From positions 989,501-1,053,500 of the forward strand of contig NZ_CP017259.1 of the NCBI RefSeq assembly GCF_001735715.1: 64,000 nt of DNA, in the 5' to 3' direction. The notes beneath the pieces are model-generated. The model was not told the DNA's origin. It was given only the letters and a program-made list of their open reading frames with translations, and ran no database searches. Position 1 is the stretch's first letter, and each line of letters opens with the position of its first letter. This DNA is from Formosa sp. Hel3_A1_48. GTDB taxonomy: Bacteria > Bacteroidota > Bacteroidia > Flavobacteriales > Flavobacteriaceae. Positions 17,068 to 25,915 of the stretch are shown one piece after another. The translations under genes and the position numbers were made by a program.

Positions 17068-18459
17068 ATGAATAAAGTCATTGCAGTATTTTTCACCATC
17101 AGCAGCCACACGCTTTTTGCACAAGATGGTGTATCTCAAATAATTGAAAATCAAGGATTTAGTTTAGATAGTTTCCTTAGAGGTATTCTTGGAATGGTCG
17201 TTCTTTTAGGTATTTGTATTGCTTTAAGCACCAACAGAAAAGCAATTAATTGGAGAACCGTAGGGTTTGGCTTAGGGATCCAATTGCTCTTAGCCTTGGC
17301 TGTCTTGAAGGTTGAATTTGTTCAGAAAATATTCAAAGGAATAGGATCTATTTTTTTAGCGGTACTTGACTTTACTCAAAAAGGAACAGAATTTTTATTT
17401 GCAGCATTTTCTACTGGAGAAATTGAAGCACCATTAAATACTTTTGCAATTTCAATTCTTCCTACTATTATTTTCTTTTCGGCCCTAACTTCTGTTTTAT
17501 TTTATTTGGGTATTATACAGAAAGTTGTGAAAATATTTGCTTGGCTATTAACAAAATTACTTCAAGTTTCTGGAGCGGAGAGTCTAAGTGTAGCGGGGAA
17601 TATTTTTTTAGGACAAACTGAAGCACCGCTGATGATAAAAGCTTATTTAGAAAAAATGAACCGTTCCGAAATTCTATTGGTGATGATTGGTGGAATGGCA
17701 ACTGTTGCAGGGGGTGTACTTGCCGCATATATTGGGTTTCTGGGGGGCGAAGACGAAATTCTTAGACAGTATTATGCAAAACACCTTCTAACAGCATCTG
17801 TTATGGCAGCACCAGGGGCAATTGTAATCTCAAAAATTTTATACCCTCAAACTGAAGCCATCAATAACGATCTTGTCGTTTCGCAAGAAAAAGTAGGAAC
17901 CAATATCCTCGATGCAATCGCTAATGGAACCACCGAAGGGCTTAAACTTGCCTTCAATATAGGCGCCATGCTTCTGGTTTTTCTAGCATTTATAGCTATG
18001 CTCAACGGGATCTTGGGATGGTTAGGAGATTTTGGAGGCTTAAATGAATGGGTGCAGACAAACACTCCATACCAACAGTTTTCGCTAGAACTGATACTTG
18101 GCTATGCTTTTGCTCCGCTAATGTGGCTAATCGGTATTGCAAAAGAAGATGTCGCACTGATGGGACAACTGCTCGGGATTAAACTCGCTGCAAGTGAGTT
18201 TGTAGGCTACATCCAACTTGCAGATCTTAAAGATCCTATGGCTTTAGTTCATCTTAAATATGAAAAATCAATTATCATGGCAACCTACATGCTTTGCGGC
18301 TTTGCTAATTTCGCATCGATTGGAATTCAAGTTGGGGGAATTGGCTCATTAGCACCAGGGCAAAGAAAAACACTTTCTGAATTGGGAATGAAGGCTCTTA
18401 TAGGGGGAACCATTGCGTCCCTACTATCTGCCACAATTGCTGGACTTATCATAGGGTAA
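17068..18459 (+). CDS. Concentrative nucleoside transporter (CNT/NupC family)
   Basis: 463 residues. It imports nucleosides across the inner membrane by cation symport. GQTEAPL (182-188) in the first re-entrant hairpin is the nucleoside-binding signature. The second half has CGFANFASIGIQVGGIGSLAP, with the Asn and Ser that contact ribose. The N-terminus (MNKVIAVFFTISSHTLFAQD) looks like a cleavable signal peptide before the first true membrane helix at about 38-54, which is unusual for the family outside Bacteroidota. It follows the nuclease gene by 11 bases and precedes thyA and folA, consistent with a nucleotide-supply cluster. Confidence 0.92.
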   Translation: MNKVIAVFFTISSHTLFAQDGVSQIIENQGFSLDSFLRGILGMVVLLGICIALSTNRKAINWRTVGFGLGIQLLLALAVLKVEFVQKIFKGIGSIFLAVLDFTQKGTEFLFAAFSTGEIEAPLNTFAISILPTIIFFSALTSVLFYLGIIQKVVKIFAWLLTKLLQVSGAESLSVAGNIFLGQTEAPLMIKAYLEKMNRSEILLVMIGGMATVAGGVLAAYIGFLGGEDEILRQYYAKHLLTASVMAAPGAIVISKILYPQTEAINNDLVVSQEKVGTNILDAIANGTTEGLKLAFNIGAMLLVFLAFIAMLNGILGWLGDFGGLNEWVQTNTPYQQFSLELILGYAFAPLMWLIGIAKEDVALMGQLLGIKLAASEFVGYIQLADLKDPMALVHLKYEKSIIMATYMLCGFANFASIGIQVGGIGSLAPGQRKTLSELGMKALIGGTIASLLSATIAGLIIG

Positions 18460-18554
18460 TAAAGCCGTTAATAACTTTTCAAATTAATTCCAAAACACAC
18501 TTTATAATCTTCTTAGCATTAATTATTTTTAAATTGTAATAATTAACCCTTTTT

Positions 18555-19379
18555 ATGAAGCAATATTTGGACTTAGTAAACCATGTTTTGGAACATGGGA
18601 ATGAAAAAAGCGACCGTACGGGTACGGGAACAAAAAGTGTTTTTGGATACCAAATGCGTTTTGATCTAAGTAAAGGCTTTCCTATGGTGACAACAAAAAA
18701 ACTTCACCTAAAATCTATTGTTTATGAACTATTGTGGTTTCTAAAAGGAGATACTAATACAAAATACCTTACCGACAATGGCGTACGGATTTGGAATGAA
18801 TGGGCAGACGATAATGGCGATTTAGGCCCCGTTTATGGCCACCAATGGCGTAACTGGAACAGTGATGAAATCGATCAAATTAAATCTGTTATAGACACCC
18901 TGAAAACAAACCCAAACAGCAGGAGAATGTTGGTTTCAGCATGGAACCCATCCGTTTTGCCAGACACCTCTAAATCTTTTTCAGAAAATGTAGCAAATGG
19001 AAAAGCAGCACTCCCGCCTTGCCATGCCTTTTTTCAATTTTATGTTCATCAAGGCAAGTTGTCTTGTCAGCTTTACCAGCGTAGTGCTGATATCTTTTTA
19101 GGAGTACCCTTCAACATTGCTTCTTATGCTTTATTTACCATGATGATGGCTCAGGTTTGTGGATACGAAGCAGGAGATTTTGTTCATACTTTTGGTGATG
19201 CACATATCTATAGCAATCACTTAGAGCAGCTAGAATTGCAACGCTCAAGAGAACCACATCCCTTACCAAAAATGATCCTTAATCCTGAGGTAAAAGATAT
19301 ATTTGACTTTACTTTTGAAGACTTTACACTACTCGATTACAATCATCACCCTCACATCAAAGGCAAAGTTGCTGTATAA
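18555..19379 (+). CDS. thyA: Thymidylate synthase
   Basis: 274 residues. It methylates dUMP to dTMP using methylene-tetrahydrofolate. Phosphate-binding Arg21 is in [12 protein letters not shown]. The nucleophile Cys156 is in [12 protein letters not shown], and QRSAD (175-179) and Asn187 complete the dUMP site. Compared with the 264-residue E. coli enzyme, a short insertion occurs at about 136-151 ([14 protein letters not shown]). The folA gene follows 21 bases after the stop. DHFR regenerates the dihydrofolate made by this enzyme, a functional pairing seen in many bacteria. Confidence 0.97.
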   Translation: MKQYLDLVNHVLEHGNEKSDRTGTGTKSVFGYQMRFDLSKGFPMVTTKKLHLKSIVYELLWFLKGDTNTKYLTDNGVRIWNEWADDNGDLGPVYGHQWRNWNSDEIDQIKSVIDTLKTNPNSRRMLVSAWNPSVLPDTSKSFSENVANGKAALPPCHAFFQFYVHQGKLSCQLYQRSADIFLGVPFNIASYALFTMMMAQVCGYEAGDFVHTFGDAHIYSNHLEQLELQRSREPHPLPKMILNPEVKDIFDFTFEDFTLLDYNHHPHIKGKVAV

Positions 19380-19395
19380 TTTCAACTGAAAACGC

Positions 19396-19403
19396 TATTT
19401 TTG
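19396..19403 (+). promoter_or_regulatory. -7 box of folA
   Basis: TATTTTTG is an exact TAnnTTTG match. It overlaps an in-frame TTG at 19401, so that TTG cannot be the start codon of a transcript from this promoter. Confidence 0.6.
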
Positions 19404-19421
19404 CGGACTAAGTTTAATCTA

Positions 19422-19928
19422 TTGAACAAAGTAAAACATCAAATACTGACTATAATTGTTGCTGTATCAGAAAATCAAGTGATTGGCAAAGACAATGATT
19501 TGATTTGGAAATTGAGTTTGGACCTCAAACGCTTCAAATCATTAACTTCAGGGCATCATATAATAATGGGGCGAAAAACATTTGAAAGTTTTCCAAAACC
19601 GCTGCCCAACAGAACACATGTGGTGATCACACGGCAAAAGGATTATAAAGCCCCGGAAGGTGTTATCGTTGTAAATTCATTAGAAAAAGCAATTCAGGCC
19701 TCAAAATCAGATTCATCCCCATATATTATTGGAGGTGGAGAAATTTATAAACAAGCTTTAGCAATCGCAGACCGTGTTGAACTTACACGAGTTCATGCCC
19801 ATTTTGAAGGAGATACCTTTTTTCCTGATTTGGATTTGAGTCAATGGAAAGAGAGCAATAATAAATTCATTCACAAGGATGAGAATCATGCCTTTGACTT
19901 TAGTTTTATAACATACAAAAGGCAATAA
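19422..19928 (+). CDS. folA: Dihydrofolate reductase
   Basis: About 169 residues. It reduces dihydrofolate to tetrahydrofolate with NADPH. LTIIVAVSENQVIGKDNDLIWKL gives the conserved N-terminal strand, where the catalytic acid is the Asp of the NDL segment. GHHIIMGRKTFESF binds NADPH, and IIGGGEIYKQAL is the second cofactor loop. There is no ATG before the conserved strand. TTG at 19422 (MNKVKHQILT) is chosen because the upstream TTG at 19401 lies in the promoter box. CTG at 19446 would give the length closest to other DHFRs and cannot be excluded. It is clustered with thyA. Confidence 0.9.
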   Translation: MNKVKHQILTIIVAVSENQVIGKDNDLIWKLSLDLKRFKSLTSGHHIIMGRKTFESFPKPLPNRTHVVITRQKDYKAPEGVIVVNSLEKAIQASKSDSSPYIIGGGEIYKQALAIADRVELTRVHAHFEGDTFFPDLDLSQWKESNNKFIHKDENHAFDFSFITYKRQ

Positions 19929-19954
19929 TTTTTAAATTAATATAATATCAGAAG

Positions 19955-20839
19955 ATGAACGCATATATTTTTCCTGGTCAAGGCGCACAATTCTCAGGGA
20001 TGGGACAAGAGCTATACGAACACTCTTCATTAGCTAAAAACATGTTTGAAGAAGCCAATTCGATTTTAGGTTTCGACATTACCAAAACCATGTTTGAAGG
20101 AAGTGCAGAGGACCTGAAACAAACAAATGTGACACAACCTGCTATCTTTATCCACTCCGTGGTTTTAGCCAAAAGCATGGGAGGTCGTTTCAAGCCTGAA
20201 ATGGTTGCAGGACATTCCCTAGGTGAATTTTCAGCACTAGTTGCCAATAATACTTTAAGTTTTGAACACGGGTTAAAACTTGTGGCGCAACGTGCCGATG
20301 CCATGCAAAAAGCATGTGATTCAACAGAAGGGACTATGGCTGCTGTTTTAGGACTAGAAAATGAAGTAGTAGAATCTGTATGTAAAGGTATAGAAGGGAT
20401 TGTTGTTGCAGCCAACTACAATTGCCCTGGTCAATTGGTGATTTCAGGTGCAATTGAGCCGATTCATACTGCTTGTGAGCTATTGAAAGAAAAAGGAGCG
20501 CGTCGTGCATTGGTTCTGCCAGTTGGCGGTGCATTTCATTCACCATTGATGGAGCCTGCTCGTGAACAGTTAGCTTCAGCTATTGAACAAACAACATTTA
20601 GCACACCAAGCTGTCCTATTTATCAAAATGTTACAGCAAATGCAGTTGATGATACTGCGGAAATCAAGACTAATTTGATTGCGCAACTCACCTCACCTGT
20701 ACGTTGGACCCAGTCCGTAGAGCAAATGATTGCAGACGGTGCTCAACACTTTATTGAGGTTGGCCCTGGTAAAGTGTTACAAGGATTGGTAAGAAAAATA
20801 AATAGAGAATCAAACACAAGCGCAGCAGAGTTAGAATAA
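19955..20839 (+). CDS. fabD: Malonyl-CoA:ACP transacylase
   Basis: 294 residues. It loads malonyl groups on acyl carrier protein for fatty acid synthesis. GQGAQ (8-12) shapes the oxyanion hole. The nucleophile Ser88 is in GHSLGEFSA, Arg113 in AQRADAMQ binds the malonyl carboxylate, and His195 in GAFHSPLM completes the dyad. The length matches the family (about 300). It precedes lspA by 7 bases, an arrangement common in Flavobacteria, so the two are probably co-transcribed. No other fab genes are nearby. Confidence 0.96.
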   Translation: MNAYIFPGQGAQFSGMGQELYEHSSLAKNMFEEANSILGFDITKTMFEGSAEDLKQTNVTQPAIFIHSVVLAKSMGGRFKPEMVAGHSLGEFSALVANNTLSFEHGLKLVAQRADAMQKACDSTEGTMAAVLGLENEVVESVCKGIEGIVVAANYNCPGQLVISGAIEPIHTACELLKEKGARRALVLPVGGAFHSPLMEPAREQLASAIEQTTFSTPSCPIYQNVTANAVDDTAEIKTNLIAQLTSPVRWTQSVEQMIADGAQHFIEVGPGKVLQGLVRKINRESNTSAAELE

Positions 20840-20846
20840 TAAGAAT

Positions 20847-21341
20847 ATGAACAAAAGAGTTGGATTTATCCTTTTTTTAGTCCTATTGAACATTGGCCTA
20901 GATCAGATTACTAAACACATTGTAAGAGCTGAGGTTGTCCCTGGGTCTAGAACTGAGGTTGTTGGTGAGCTACTACAACTGATGAACGTCGAAAATTCTG
21001 GAGCCTTTTTGGGTATGGGGAGTGAATCTCACCCTACGATAAAGCTTATTTTTCTTTTGATTCTTCCCGTCATCGTATTGGGAGTTGTACTTTATTATCT
21101 ATTCACTAATACTGAGCTCGATAAGTTCTCAATAGTTGGGTTTAGTGCTGTAGCAGGAGGCGGTATTGCCAATCTTTATGATCGATTCATGTTCGGATCT
21201 GTTACAGATTTCTTGTTTATGGATTTTGGATTTGTTCAAACCGGGATTTTCAATGTCGCAGATTTATCAGTGACAACAGGTATGATATTGCTCATTGTTG
21301 CTTCATACAAGCAAAAAAAGGAAACAACACTAGACAGCTAA
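20847..21341 (+). CDS. lspA: Lipoprotein signal peptidase (signal peptidase II)
   Basis: 164 residues with four membrane helices. It cleaves prolipoprotein signal peptides before the lipidated Cys in the inner membrane. The aspartyl dyad is expected at Asp121 (SVTDFLF) and Asp139 (FNVADLS). The conserved NSGAF (50-54) and NLYDR (109-113) segments are present, the latter replacing the usual GNxxDR. Bacteroidota often carry two LspA paralogs, and this one resembles the shorter type next to fabD. The large number of lipoproteins in this window, including all SusD-like proteins, would be clients. Confidence 0.9.
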   Translation: MNKRVGFILFLVLLNIGLDQITKHIVRAEVVPGSRTEVVGELLQLMNVENSGAFLGMGSESHPTIKLIFLLILPVIVLGVVLYYLFTNTELDKFSIVGFSAVAGGGIANLYDRFMFGSVTDFLFMDFGFVQTGIFNVADLSVTTGMILLIVASYKQKKETTLDS

Positions 21342-21344
21342 TTT

Positions 21345-22622
21345 CTATTTTTTGTAAATCTTCCCCGCTTTCATTACAAAATCTACGCGTTCCATAGCAG
21401 AAATATCGTCTACAGGGTTAGAATCAGTGGCTACAATATCAGCTATATAATCAGTTTTGATTTGACCTAATTGATTGGCTAAACCCAAGACTTTAGCGTT
21501 AGTTATAGTTGCCGACTGAATCGCTTCCATTTCTGGCATCCCCACTTCAACCATATACCCAAACTCTTTAGCATTGAGACCATGAGGAAAAACTCCGGCA
21601 TCGGTTCCAAAAGCGATAGGCACACCACGCTTGTATGCTTTGGCGAAAGTACTTTGGATTTTGGGCCCTATCTCTAAGGCTTTTGGAATAATAATTTCAG
21701 GGTAAAATCCTTCAATTTTTGCATTTTCAGCAACAGCTTTACCAGCTGTAATTGTGGGTACAAAATAAGTGCCATACTCTTTCATTAAGTCCATGGTTTT
21801 CGTGCTCATTTTTGTCCCATGTTCAATAGTTGTAACGCCACCAATTACCGCACGCTGCATTCCCTCATCACCATGCGCATGGGCCGCTATAATCATTCCA
21901 TAATCTTTAGCAGTTGCGCAAATTGCTTTTACTTCTTCAATTGTAAACTGGGGATTTTGACCATTTTTCGCAACGCTCAGCACACCACCTGTAGCAGTAA
22001 TTTTAATATTATCCGCGCCATTTTTGTAACGTTGCCGCACGGCCTTACGTGCTTCATCAGGGCTGTTAATTACGCCTTGCTCAGGCCCTGGGTCACCCAT
22101 CAAAAGTTTGTTTCTACCATTAGTTGGGTCAGCATGACCTCCTGTAGTCGCAATAGCCTTGCCTGCAGTAAAAATTCTAGGCCCTACAATCGTATTGTTA
22201 TTAATGGCATTTCTCAGTGCTATATTAACCCCCGTACCGCCGAGATCCCGTACAGTAGTAAACCCGGCCAAAAGAGTAATTTCTGCATAATTAACCGATT
22301 TAAAAGCAACATCAGCTTCATTTGCGGTAAACTGGTCCATGTAACGTGCAGGATTATATTCATTTTCCATATGCACATGCATATCGATGAGCCCTGGCAT
22401 TACAGTTTTAGATTTTAAATCTACAAGTACATCTTTAGGATTTTCAGGAACTACAAAACCGTTTTTAATGGCTTTTATTTTTTCACCTGAAACAATAACT
22501 GTTTTTTTGGTCAATACCACACCCTTTTCGGTATCAATAAGTTGGCCACAATGCAAATATATGTTTTGAGCAGCACTCAAATTCATTTGCAATACACATA
22601 AGATTAAAATTAGCTTTTTCAT
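21345..22622 (-). CDS. Exported amidohydrolase family protein (imidazolonepropionase/prolidase-like)
   Basis: 425 residues. A signal peptide (MKKLILILCVLQMNLSAAQN) targets the periplasm. Metal ligands of the amidohydrolase barrel are visible: His82 and His84 in LIDMHVHMEN, the histidines of IIAAHAHGDEG and TTIEHG, and the Asp of AFGTDAGVFPHG. The Lys in DNIKITATGGV may be the carboxylated bridging residue. The closest group contains Xaa-Pro dipeptidases and related aryl-dialkylphosphatase-like enzymes, but substrates vary widely. It is convergent with lspA with a 3-base gap and has no clear partner gene. Confidence 0.88.
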   Translation of the reverse strand: MKKLILILCVLQMNLSAAQNIYLHCGQLIDTEKGVVLTKKTVIVSGEKIKAIKNGFVVPENPKDVLVDLKSKTVMPGLIDMHVHMENEYNPARYMDQFTANEADVAFKSVNYAEITLLAGFTTVRDLGGTGVNIALRNAINNNTIVGPRIFTAGKAIATTGGHADPTNGRNKLLMGDPGPEQGVINSPDEARKAVRQRYKNGADNIKITATGGVLSVAKNGQNPQFTIEEVKAICATAKDYGMIIAAHAHGDEGMQRAVIGGVTTIEHGTKMSTKTMDLMKEYGTYFVPTITAGKAVAENAKIEGFYPEIIIPKALEIGPKIQSTFAKAYKRGVPIAFGTDAGVFPHGLNAKEFGYMVEVGMPEMEAIQSATITNAKVLGLANQLGQIKTDYIADIVATDSNPVDDISAMERVDFVMKAGKIYKK

Positions 22623-22633
22623 GATTTTTGTTT

Positions 22634-23785
22634 TTAGGTTAAGTATGCCAAAACTGAGCTCGTAATAAATTCTATTTGTTCGTCGTCAAGTTCAGTATGC
22701 ATTGGGAGTGAAATTACTTCATTGGATAGTTGGTTAGTGATTTGGAAATCATTATCGTCGTAACGATCGTCTTGATATGCTTTTTGGTTGTGCAATGGAA
22801 TAGGATAATACACACCGCATGGGATACCTTTTGCATTAAGGTGGTCTACCAAACCATCTCGATCCACATTTTTAAGTTTTAAGGTGTACTGATGAAAAAC
22901 GTGACAATCGCAGTTATCACATAGTGTAACACATCCATTCCCCGCTTTAGGCGTTATAATATTGGGGTGATCTTTAAATGCCAAATTATATTTTCGAGCG
23001 GTATTCTGACGCGCTTTATTATAGGAATCTAAATGCGGTAATTTAGCATCTAAAACAGCTGCCTGAATTGAATCTAACCTAGAATTCACCCCTACCACAT
23101 CATGATGATAGCGTTTGTACATTCCGTGATTTACAATTCCACGGATGGTATGGGCTAAATCATCGTCGTTAGTGAAAATGGCACCGCCATCTCCATAGCA
23201 TCCCAAATTTTTAGATGGAAAGAAGGAAGTTGAAGCGATATGACCAATAGTGCCAGCCTTGGCTTTGGTTCCATTTTTTGAAGTGTAGGTAGCCCCTATT
23301 GCCTGAGCATTGTCTTCTATAACGTATAATTGGTGTGCTTTGGCAAGTTCCATAATTTCGTCCATATGAGCACACTGGCCGAATAAGTGTACTGGCACTA
23401 TGGCTTTTGTCTTTGGGGTAATTGCCTTTTTAATTGCTTCAATATCGATGTTGAAATTTTCAGAATCAACATCGACCAATACAGGAGTTAAGCCTAAAAG
23501 AGCAATAACTTCGACGGTTGCAGCAAATGTGAAATCGGCTGTAATAACCTCATCACCTGGCTTCAACCCAAGGCCCATCATGGCAATTTGCAATGCATCG
23601 GTGCCATTGGCACAAGGAATTACATGCTTTACGCCTAGATAATCTTCAAGGTTTTTTTGAAACGCTTTAACTTTTGGACCATTGATGAATGAAGTTGTAT
23701 TAATCACCTCTTGTATAGAGGAGTTGACCTGGTCTTTTATAGGAGCGTATTGACCTTTCAGATCAACCATTTGAATTTTTTTCAT
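22634..23785 (-). CDS. DegT/DnrJ/EryC1/StrS-type sugar aminotransferase
   Basis: 383 residues. PLP-dependent transamination of nucleotide-linked keto sugars is the typical family reaction. Lys192 in STSFFPSKNLGCYGDGG binds PLP. VIEDNAQAIGA contains the PLP-nitrogen Asp158, and CANGTDALQIAM (58-69) binds the phosphate. A Cys-rich insert, TLCDNCDCHVFHQYTLK, occurs in the C-terminal domain. This subgroup often acts in surface polysaccharide or lipopolysaccharide synthesis. Divergence from the KDO transferase gene fits an envelope role. It ends 11 bases before the amidohydrolase start, so both may be on one transcript. Confidence 0.88.
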   Translation of the reverse strand: MKKIQMVDLKGQYAPIKDQVNSSIQEVINTTSFINGPKVKAFQKNLEDYLGVKHVIPCANGTDALQIAMMGLGLKPGDEVITADFTFAATVEVIALLGLTPVLVDVDSENFNIDIEAIKKAITPKTKAIVPVHLFGQCAHMDEIMELAKAHQLYVIEDNAQAIGATYTSKNGTKAKAGTIGHIASTSFFPSKNLGCYGDGGAIFTNDDDLAHTIRGIVNHGMYKRYHHDVVGVNSRLDSIQAAVLDAKLPHLDSYNKARQNTARKYNLAFKDHPNIITPKAGNGCVTLCDNCDCHVFHQYTLKLKNVDRDGLVDHLNAKGIPCGVYYPIPLHNQKAYQDDRYDDNDFQITNQLSNEVISLPMHTELDDEQIEFITSSVLAYLT

Positions 23786-23825
23786 AGTGCTATTTTAATG
23801 AACAAATCTGCGAATTTGTGCGTTA

Positions 23826-23841
23826 CAAAAATACAAAAATA
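23826..23841 (-). promoter_or_regulatory. Two tandem -7 boxes for the sugar aminotransferase gene
   Basis: The minus strand reads TATTTTTG twice in direct succession. Both are exact TAnnTTTG matches, offering two start sites 8 bases apart. Confidence 0.45.
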
Positions 23842-23876
23842 GCATTGGGCAAATGCTAAAATTAAGATAAAGAATG

Positions 23877-23884
23877 TATTTTTG
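23877..23884 (+). promoter_or_regulatory. -7 box of kdtA
   Basis: TATTTTTG is an exact TAnnTTTG match, 20 bases before the ATG at 23905. Confidence 0.6.
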
Positions 23885-23904
23885 TTTTAAACTAAAGCAC
23901 TTTG

Positions 23905-25146
23905 ATGGCTGTCTATAATCTTATAATTAAATTGACTCGAACCTTGCTTCCAATACTCGGAGGTATGAGTAAAAAACTAAAAAAAGGGATTGATGGCCGT
24001 AAAAACACCTTCAAAATTCTTCAAGAAAACATCCATAAAGATGATCAGGTCTTTTGGTTTCATTGTGCCTCACTTGGAGAATATGAACAGGGGCTACCGG
24101 TCTTCGAACTATTAAAATCTAAATATCCAAAGTCAAAAATAGTACTCTCTTTTTTTTCGCCATCTGGATACGAGATTCGCAAGCAAAATCCAATTACGTC
24201 AATCGTAGTGTATTTGCCCTTAGACACTAGAAAACAGGTTCAACGCTTTTTGGCATTGACCCATCCAAAACTAGTAGTCTTTGTGAAATATGAATTCTGG
24301 CCAAACTACCTTAAAGCGTTAAAAAATCATAACGCAAAAGTTATTTTAATTTCAGCATTGTTGCGCCCTGATCAGCATTTCTTTAAGTTTTATGGGAAAC
24401 AATGGCAAAAGCTGTTTTTTAGTTTTGATCATATTTTTACACAAAATATCGAGTCTAAAGAATTACTCCAAGGAATTGGATACACTAACGCTACAGTTGC
24501 GAAAGACAATAGATTTGACCGTGTTTCAAATCAATTAAAAGAAAACAACTCACTTTCATTTATAAACGAATTTGTAGACGAAAAGTTTTGTGTTGTTGCA
24601 GGAAGCACATGGAAAGAGGACGAAGATATTTTAGTTCCATACGTTCAAAATGCAGATCAAAAAATGAAATTTATCATCGTCCCTCATTCTATTGAGGAAC
24701 AGGGCGTCCGAAGATTGAAAAAATATTTTGGCGGTAAAGCAGTCTTATATTCAGAATACAAACACGAAGAGCTGTCGGAAAAACAAGTTTTTATTGTTGA
24801 CACTGTAGGATTACTCTCTAAGATCTACAACTATGCTGATATAGCTTATGTTGGCGGTGGTATGGGCTCAAGCGGACTACACAATATACTGGAACCAGCC
24901 GTATTTGCTGTGCCTATAATTATAGGTAAAAATTTCCATAAATTTCCAGAGGCTAAAGAACTGATTAGTTTAGGAGGGCTAATTAGTATTGACAGTGCTG
25001 CAAGCTTTAGTAGTGCGCTGGATACATATATCGAAGACATGGAGTTACGTAAAAAAAGCGGGGAGAAAAATAAAGCATACATAGAAAAAAATACAGGTGC
25101 TTCTTCCGCTATTTTAAAGGCAATTGGTCTATTGCTTAAAGATTAA
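23905..25146 (+). CDS. waaA: 3-deoxy-D-manno-octulosonic acid transferase
   Basis: 413 residues from the ATG at 23905; a TTG directly before it is not needed. The enzyme adds KDO to lipid A precursor at the inner membrane. An N-terminal membrane-associated segment (MAVYNLIIKLTRTLLPILGG) precedes the KDO-transferase N domain with FHCASLGEYEQGLPVFELL. The C-terminal domain has VAGSTWKEDED and YVGGGMGSSGLHNILEPAVF, the CMP-KDO-binding signature. The 3' end overlaps the convergent GH16 gene by 11 bases. The upstream divergent sugar aminotransferase suggests an envelope-glycan context. Confidence 0.94.
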   Translation: MAVYNLIIKLTRTLLPILGGMSKKLKKGIDGRKNTFKILQENIHKDDQVFWFHCASLGEYEQGLPVFELLKSKYPKSKIVLSFFSPSGYEIRKQNPITSIVVYLPLDTRKQVQRFLALTHPKLVVFVKYEFWPNYLKALKNHNAKVILISALLRPDQHFFKFYGKQWQKLFFSFDHIFTQNIESKELLQGIGYTNATVAKDNRFDRVSNQLKENNSLSFINEFVDEKFCVVAGSTWKEDEDILVPYVQNADQKMKFIIVPHSIEEQGVRRLKKYFGGKAVLYSEYKHEELSEKQVFIVDTVGLLSKIYNYADIAYVGGGMGSSGLHNILEPAVFAVPIIIGKNFHKFPEAKELISLGGLISIDSAASFSSALDTYIEDMELRKKSGEKNKAYIEKNTGASSAILKAIGLLLKD

Positions 25147-25915
25147 TGTCTTTATAAACCTTAATATAATCAATGATGAATTCTTGCGGAAAAATAGTAT
25201 CATCTACTTCAAAACCTCCAAAGTAACCCCCAACAGCTAAATTAAGAATTAAGTAAAATGGCTTATCAAAAGGCCAAATTTCAGCTGTTTTTTCATTAGG
25301 AGCAAAAGTGTATATTTCTTGATCATCAATAGAAAATTTAATTTGGCTTTCGTTCCAATGCATTTTATATACATGAAATCCATTTTCTACATCGTTTATG
25401 GTTGATATCTTGGTGTTTTTAGACACTCCGTAACTGTCTTTTGTATGCAGGGTTGTATGGATTTTACCGGGCATCCTTCCAACATATTCCATGATATCAA
25501 TTTCACCACAGTTAGGCCAAATATTTTCATCAATATCGTGCCCCAACATCCAGATTGCTGGCCAAACACCTAACCCTATTGGCAGTTTTGCTTTAACCTC
25601 GACTGTTCCGTATTGAAACTCCATTTTGTCTTTGGTGGTAATTCGACCCGAAAAATACTGATCTCCTATCTTAGTCGCTTTGATTACAAGTTTCTCATCG
25701 CGAACAAATACATTTTCTTTAGTATAATGTTGGTATTCTTTATTGCCCCAGCCACAAAGCTCTGGACAACCATCGCCCAACTCATAGTTCCAATAATCTA
25801 AATCCAAAAAAGATTGATCAAAATCTTCGTTATAAATGATGCGCTTCCCTGGATTATCACTCGTTTTTTGAATTAGAGCAAAAGATAATATGATTAAAAT
25901 TCTGATCAGTATCAT
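25136..25915 (-). CDS. GH16 family beta-glucanase (laminarinase-like), second copy
   Basis: 259 residues: a short signal sequence (about 1-17) followed by a single GH16 catalytic domain. The catalytic segment GEIDIMEYVG holds nucleophile Glu138, Asp140 and acid/base Glu143, the ExDxxE form with an intact methionine of laminarinases. WGNKEYQHYT and GLGVWPAIWMLG line the cleft. It would cut internal beta-1,3-glucan bonds. It lacks the PKD domain and Gly linker of the other GH16, and a lipobox is not obvious, so it may be periplasmic. The start overlaps the GH3 stop by four bases (ATGA), making it the last gene of PUL 1. Confidence 0.9.
   Translation of the reverse strand: MILIRILIILSFALIQKTSDNPGKRIIYNEDFDQSFLDLDYWNYELGDGCPELCGWGNKEYQHYTKENVFVRDEKLVIKATKIGDQYFSGRITTKDKMEFQYGTVEVKAKLPIGLGVWPAIWMLGHDIDENIWPNCGEIDIMEYVGRMPGKIHTTLHTKDSYGVSKNTKISTINDVENGFHVYKMHWNESQIKFSIDDQEIYTFAPNEKTAEIWPFDKPFYLILNLAVGGYFGGFEVDDTIFPQEFIIDYIKVYKDINL

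Noticed and set aside
23806-23823. ACAAAT/ATTTGT inverted repeat between the sugar aminotransferase and waaA promoters
   Set aside because: Only six-base AT-rich arms match; expected by chance in this composition.
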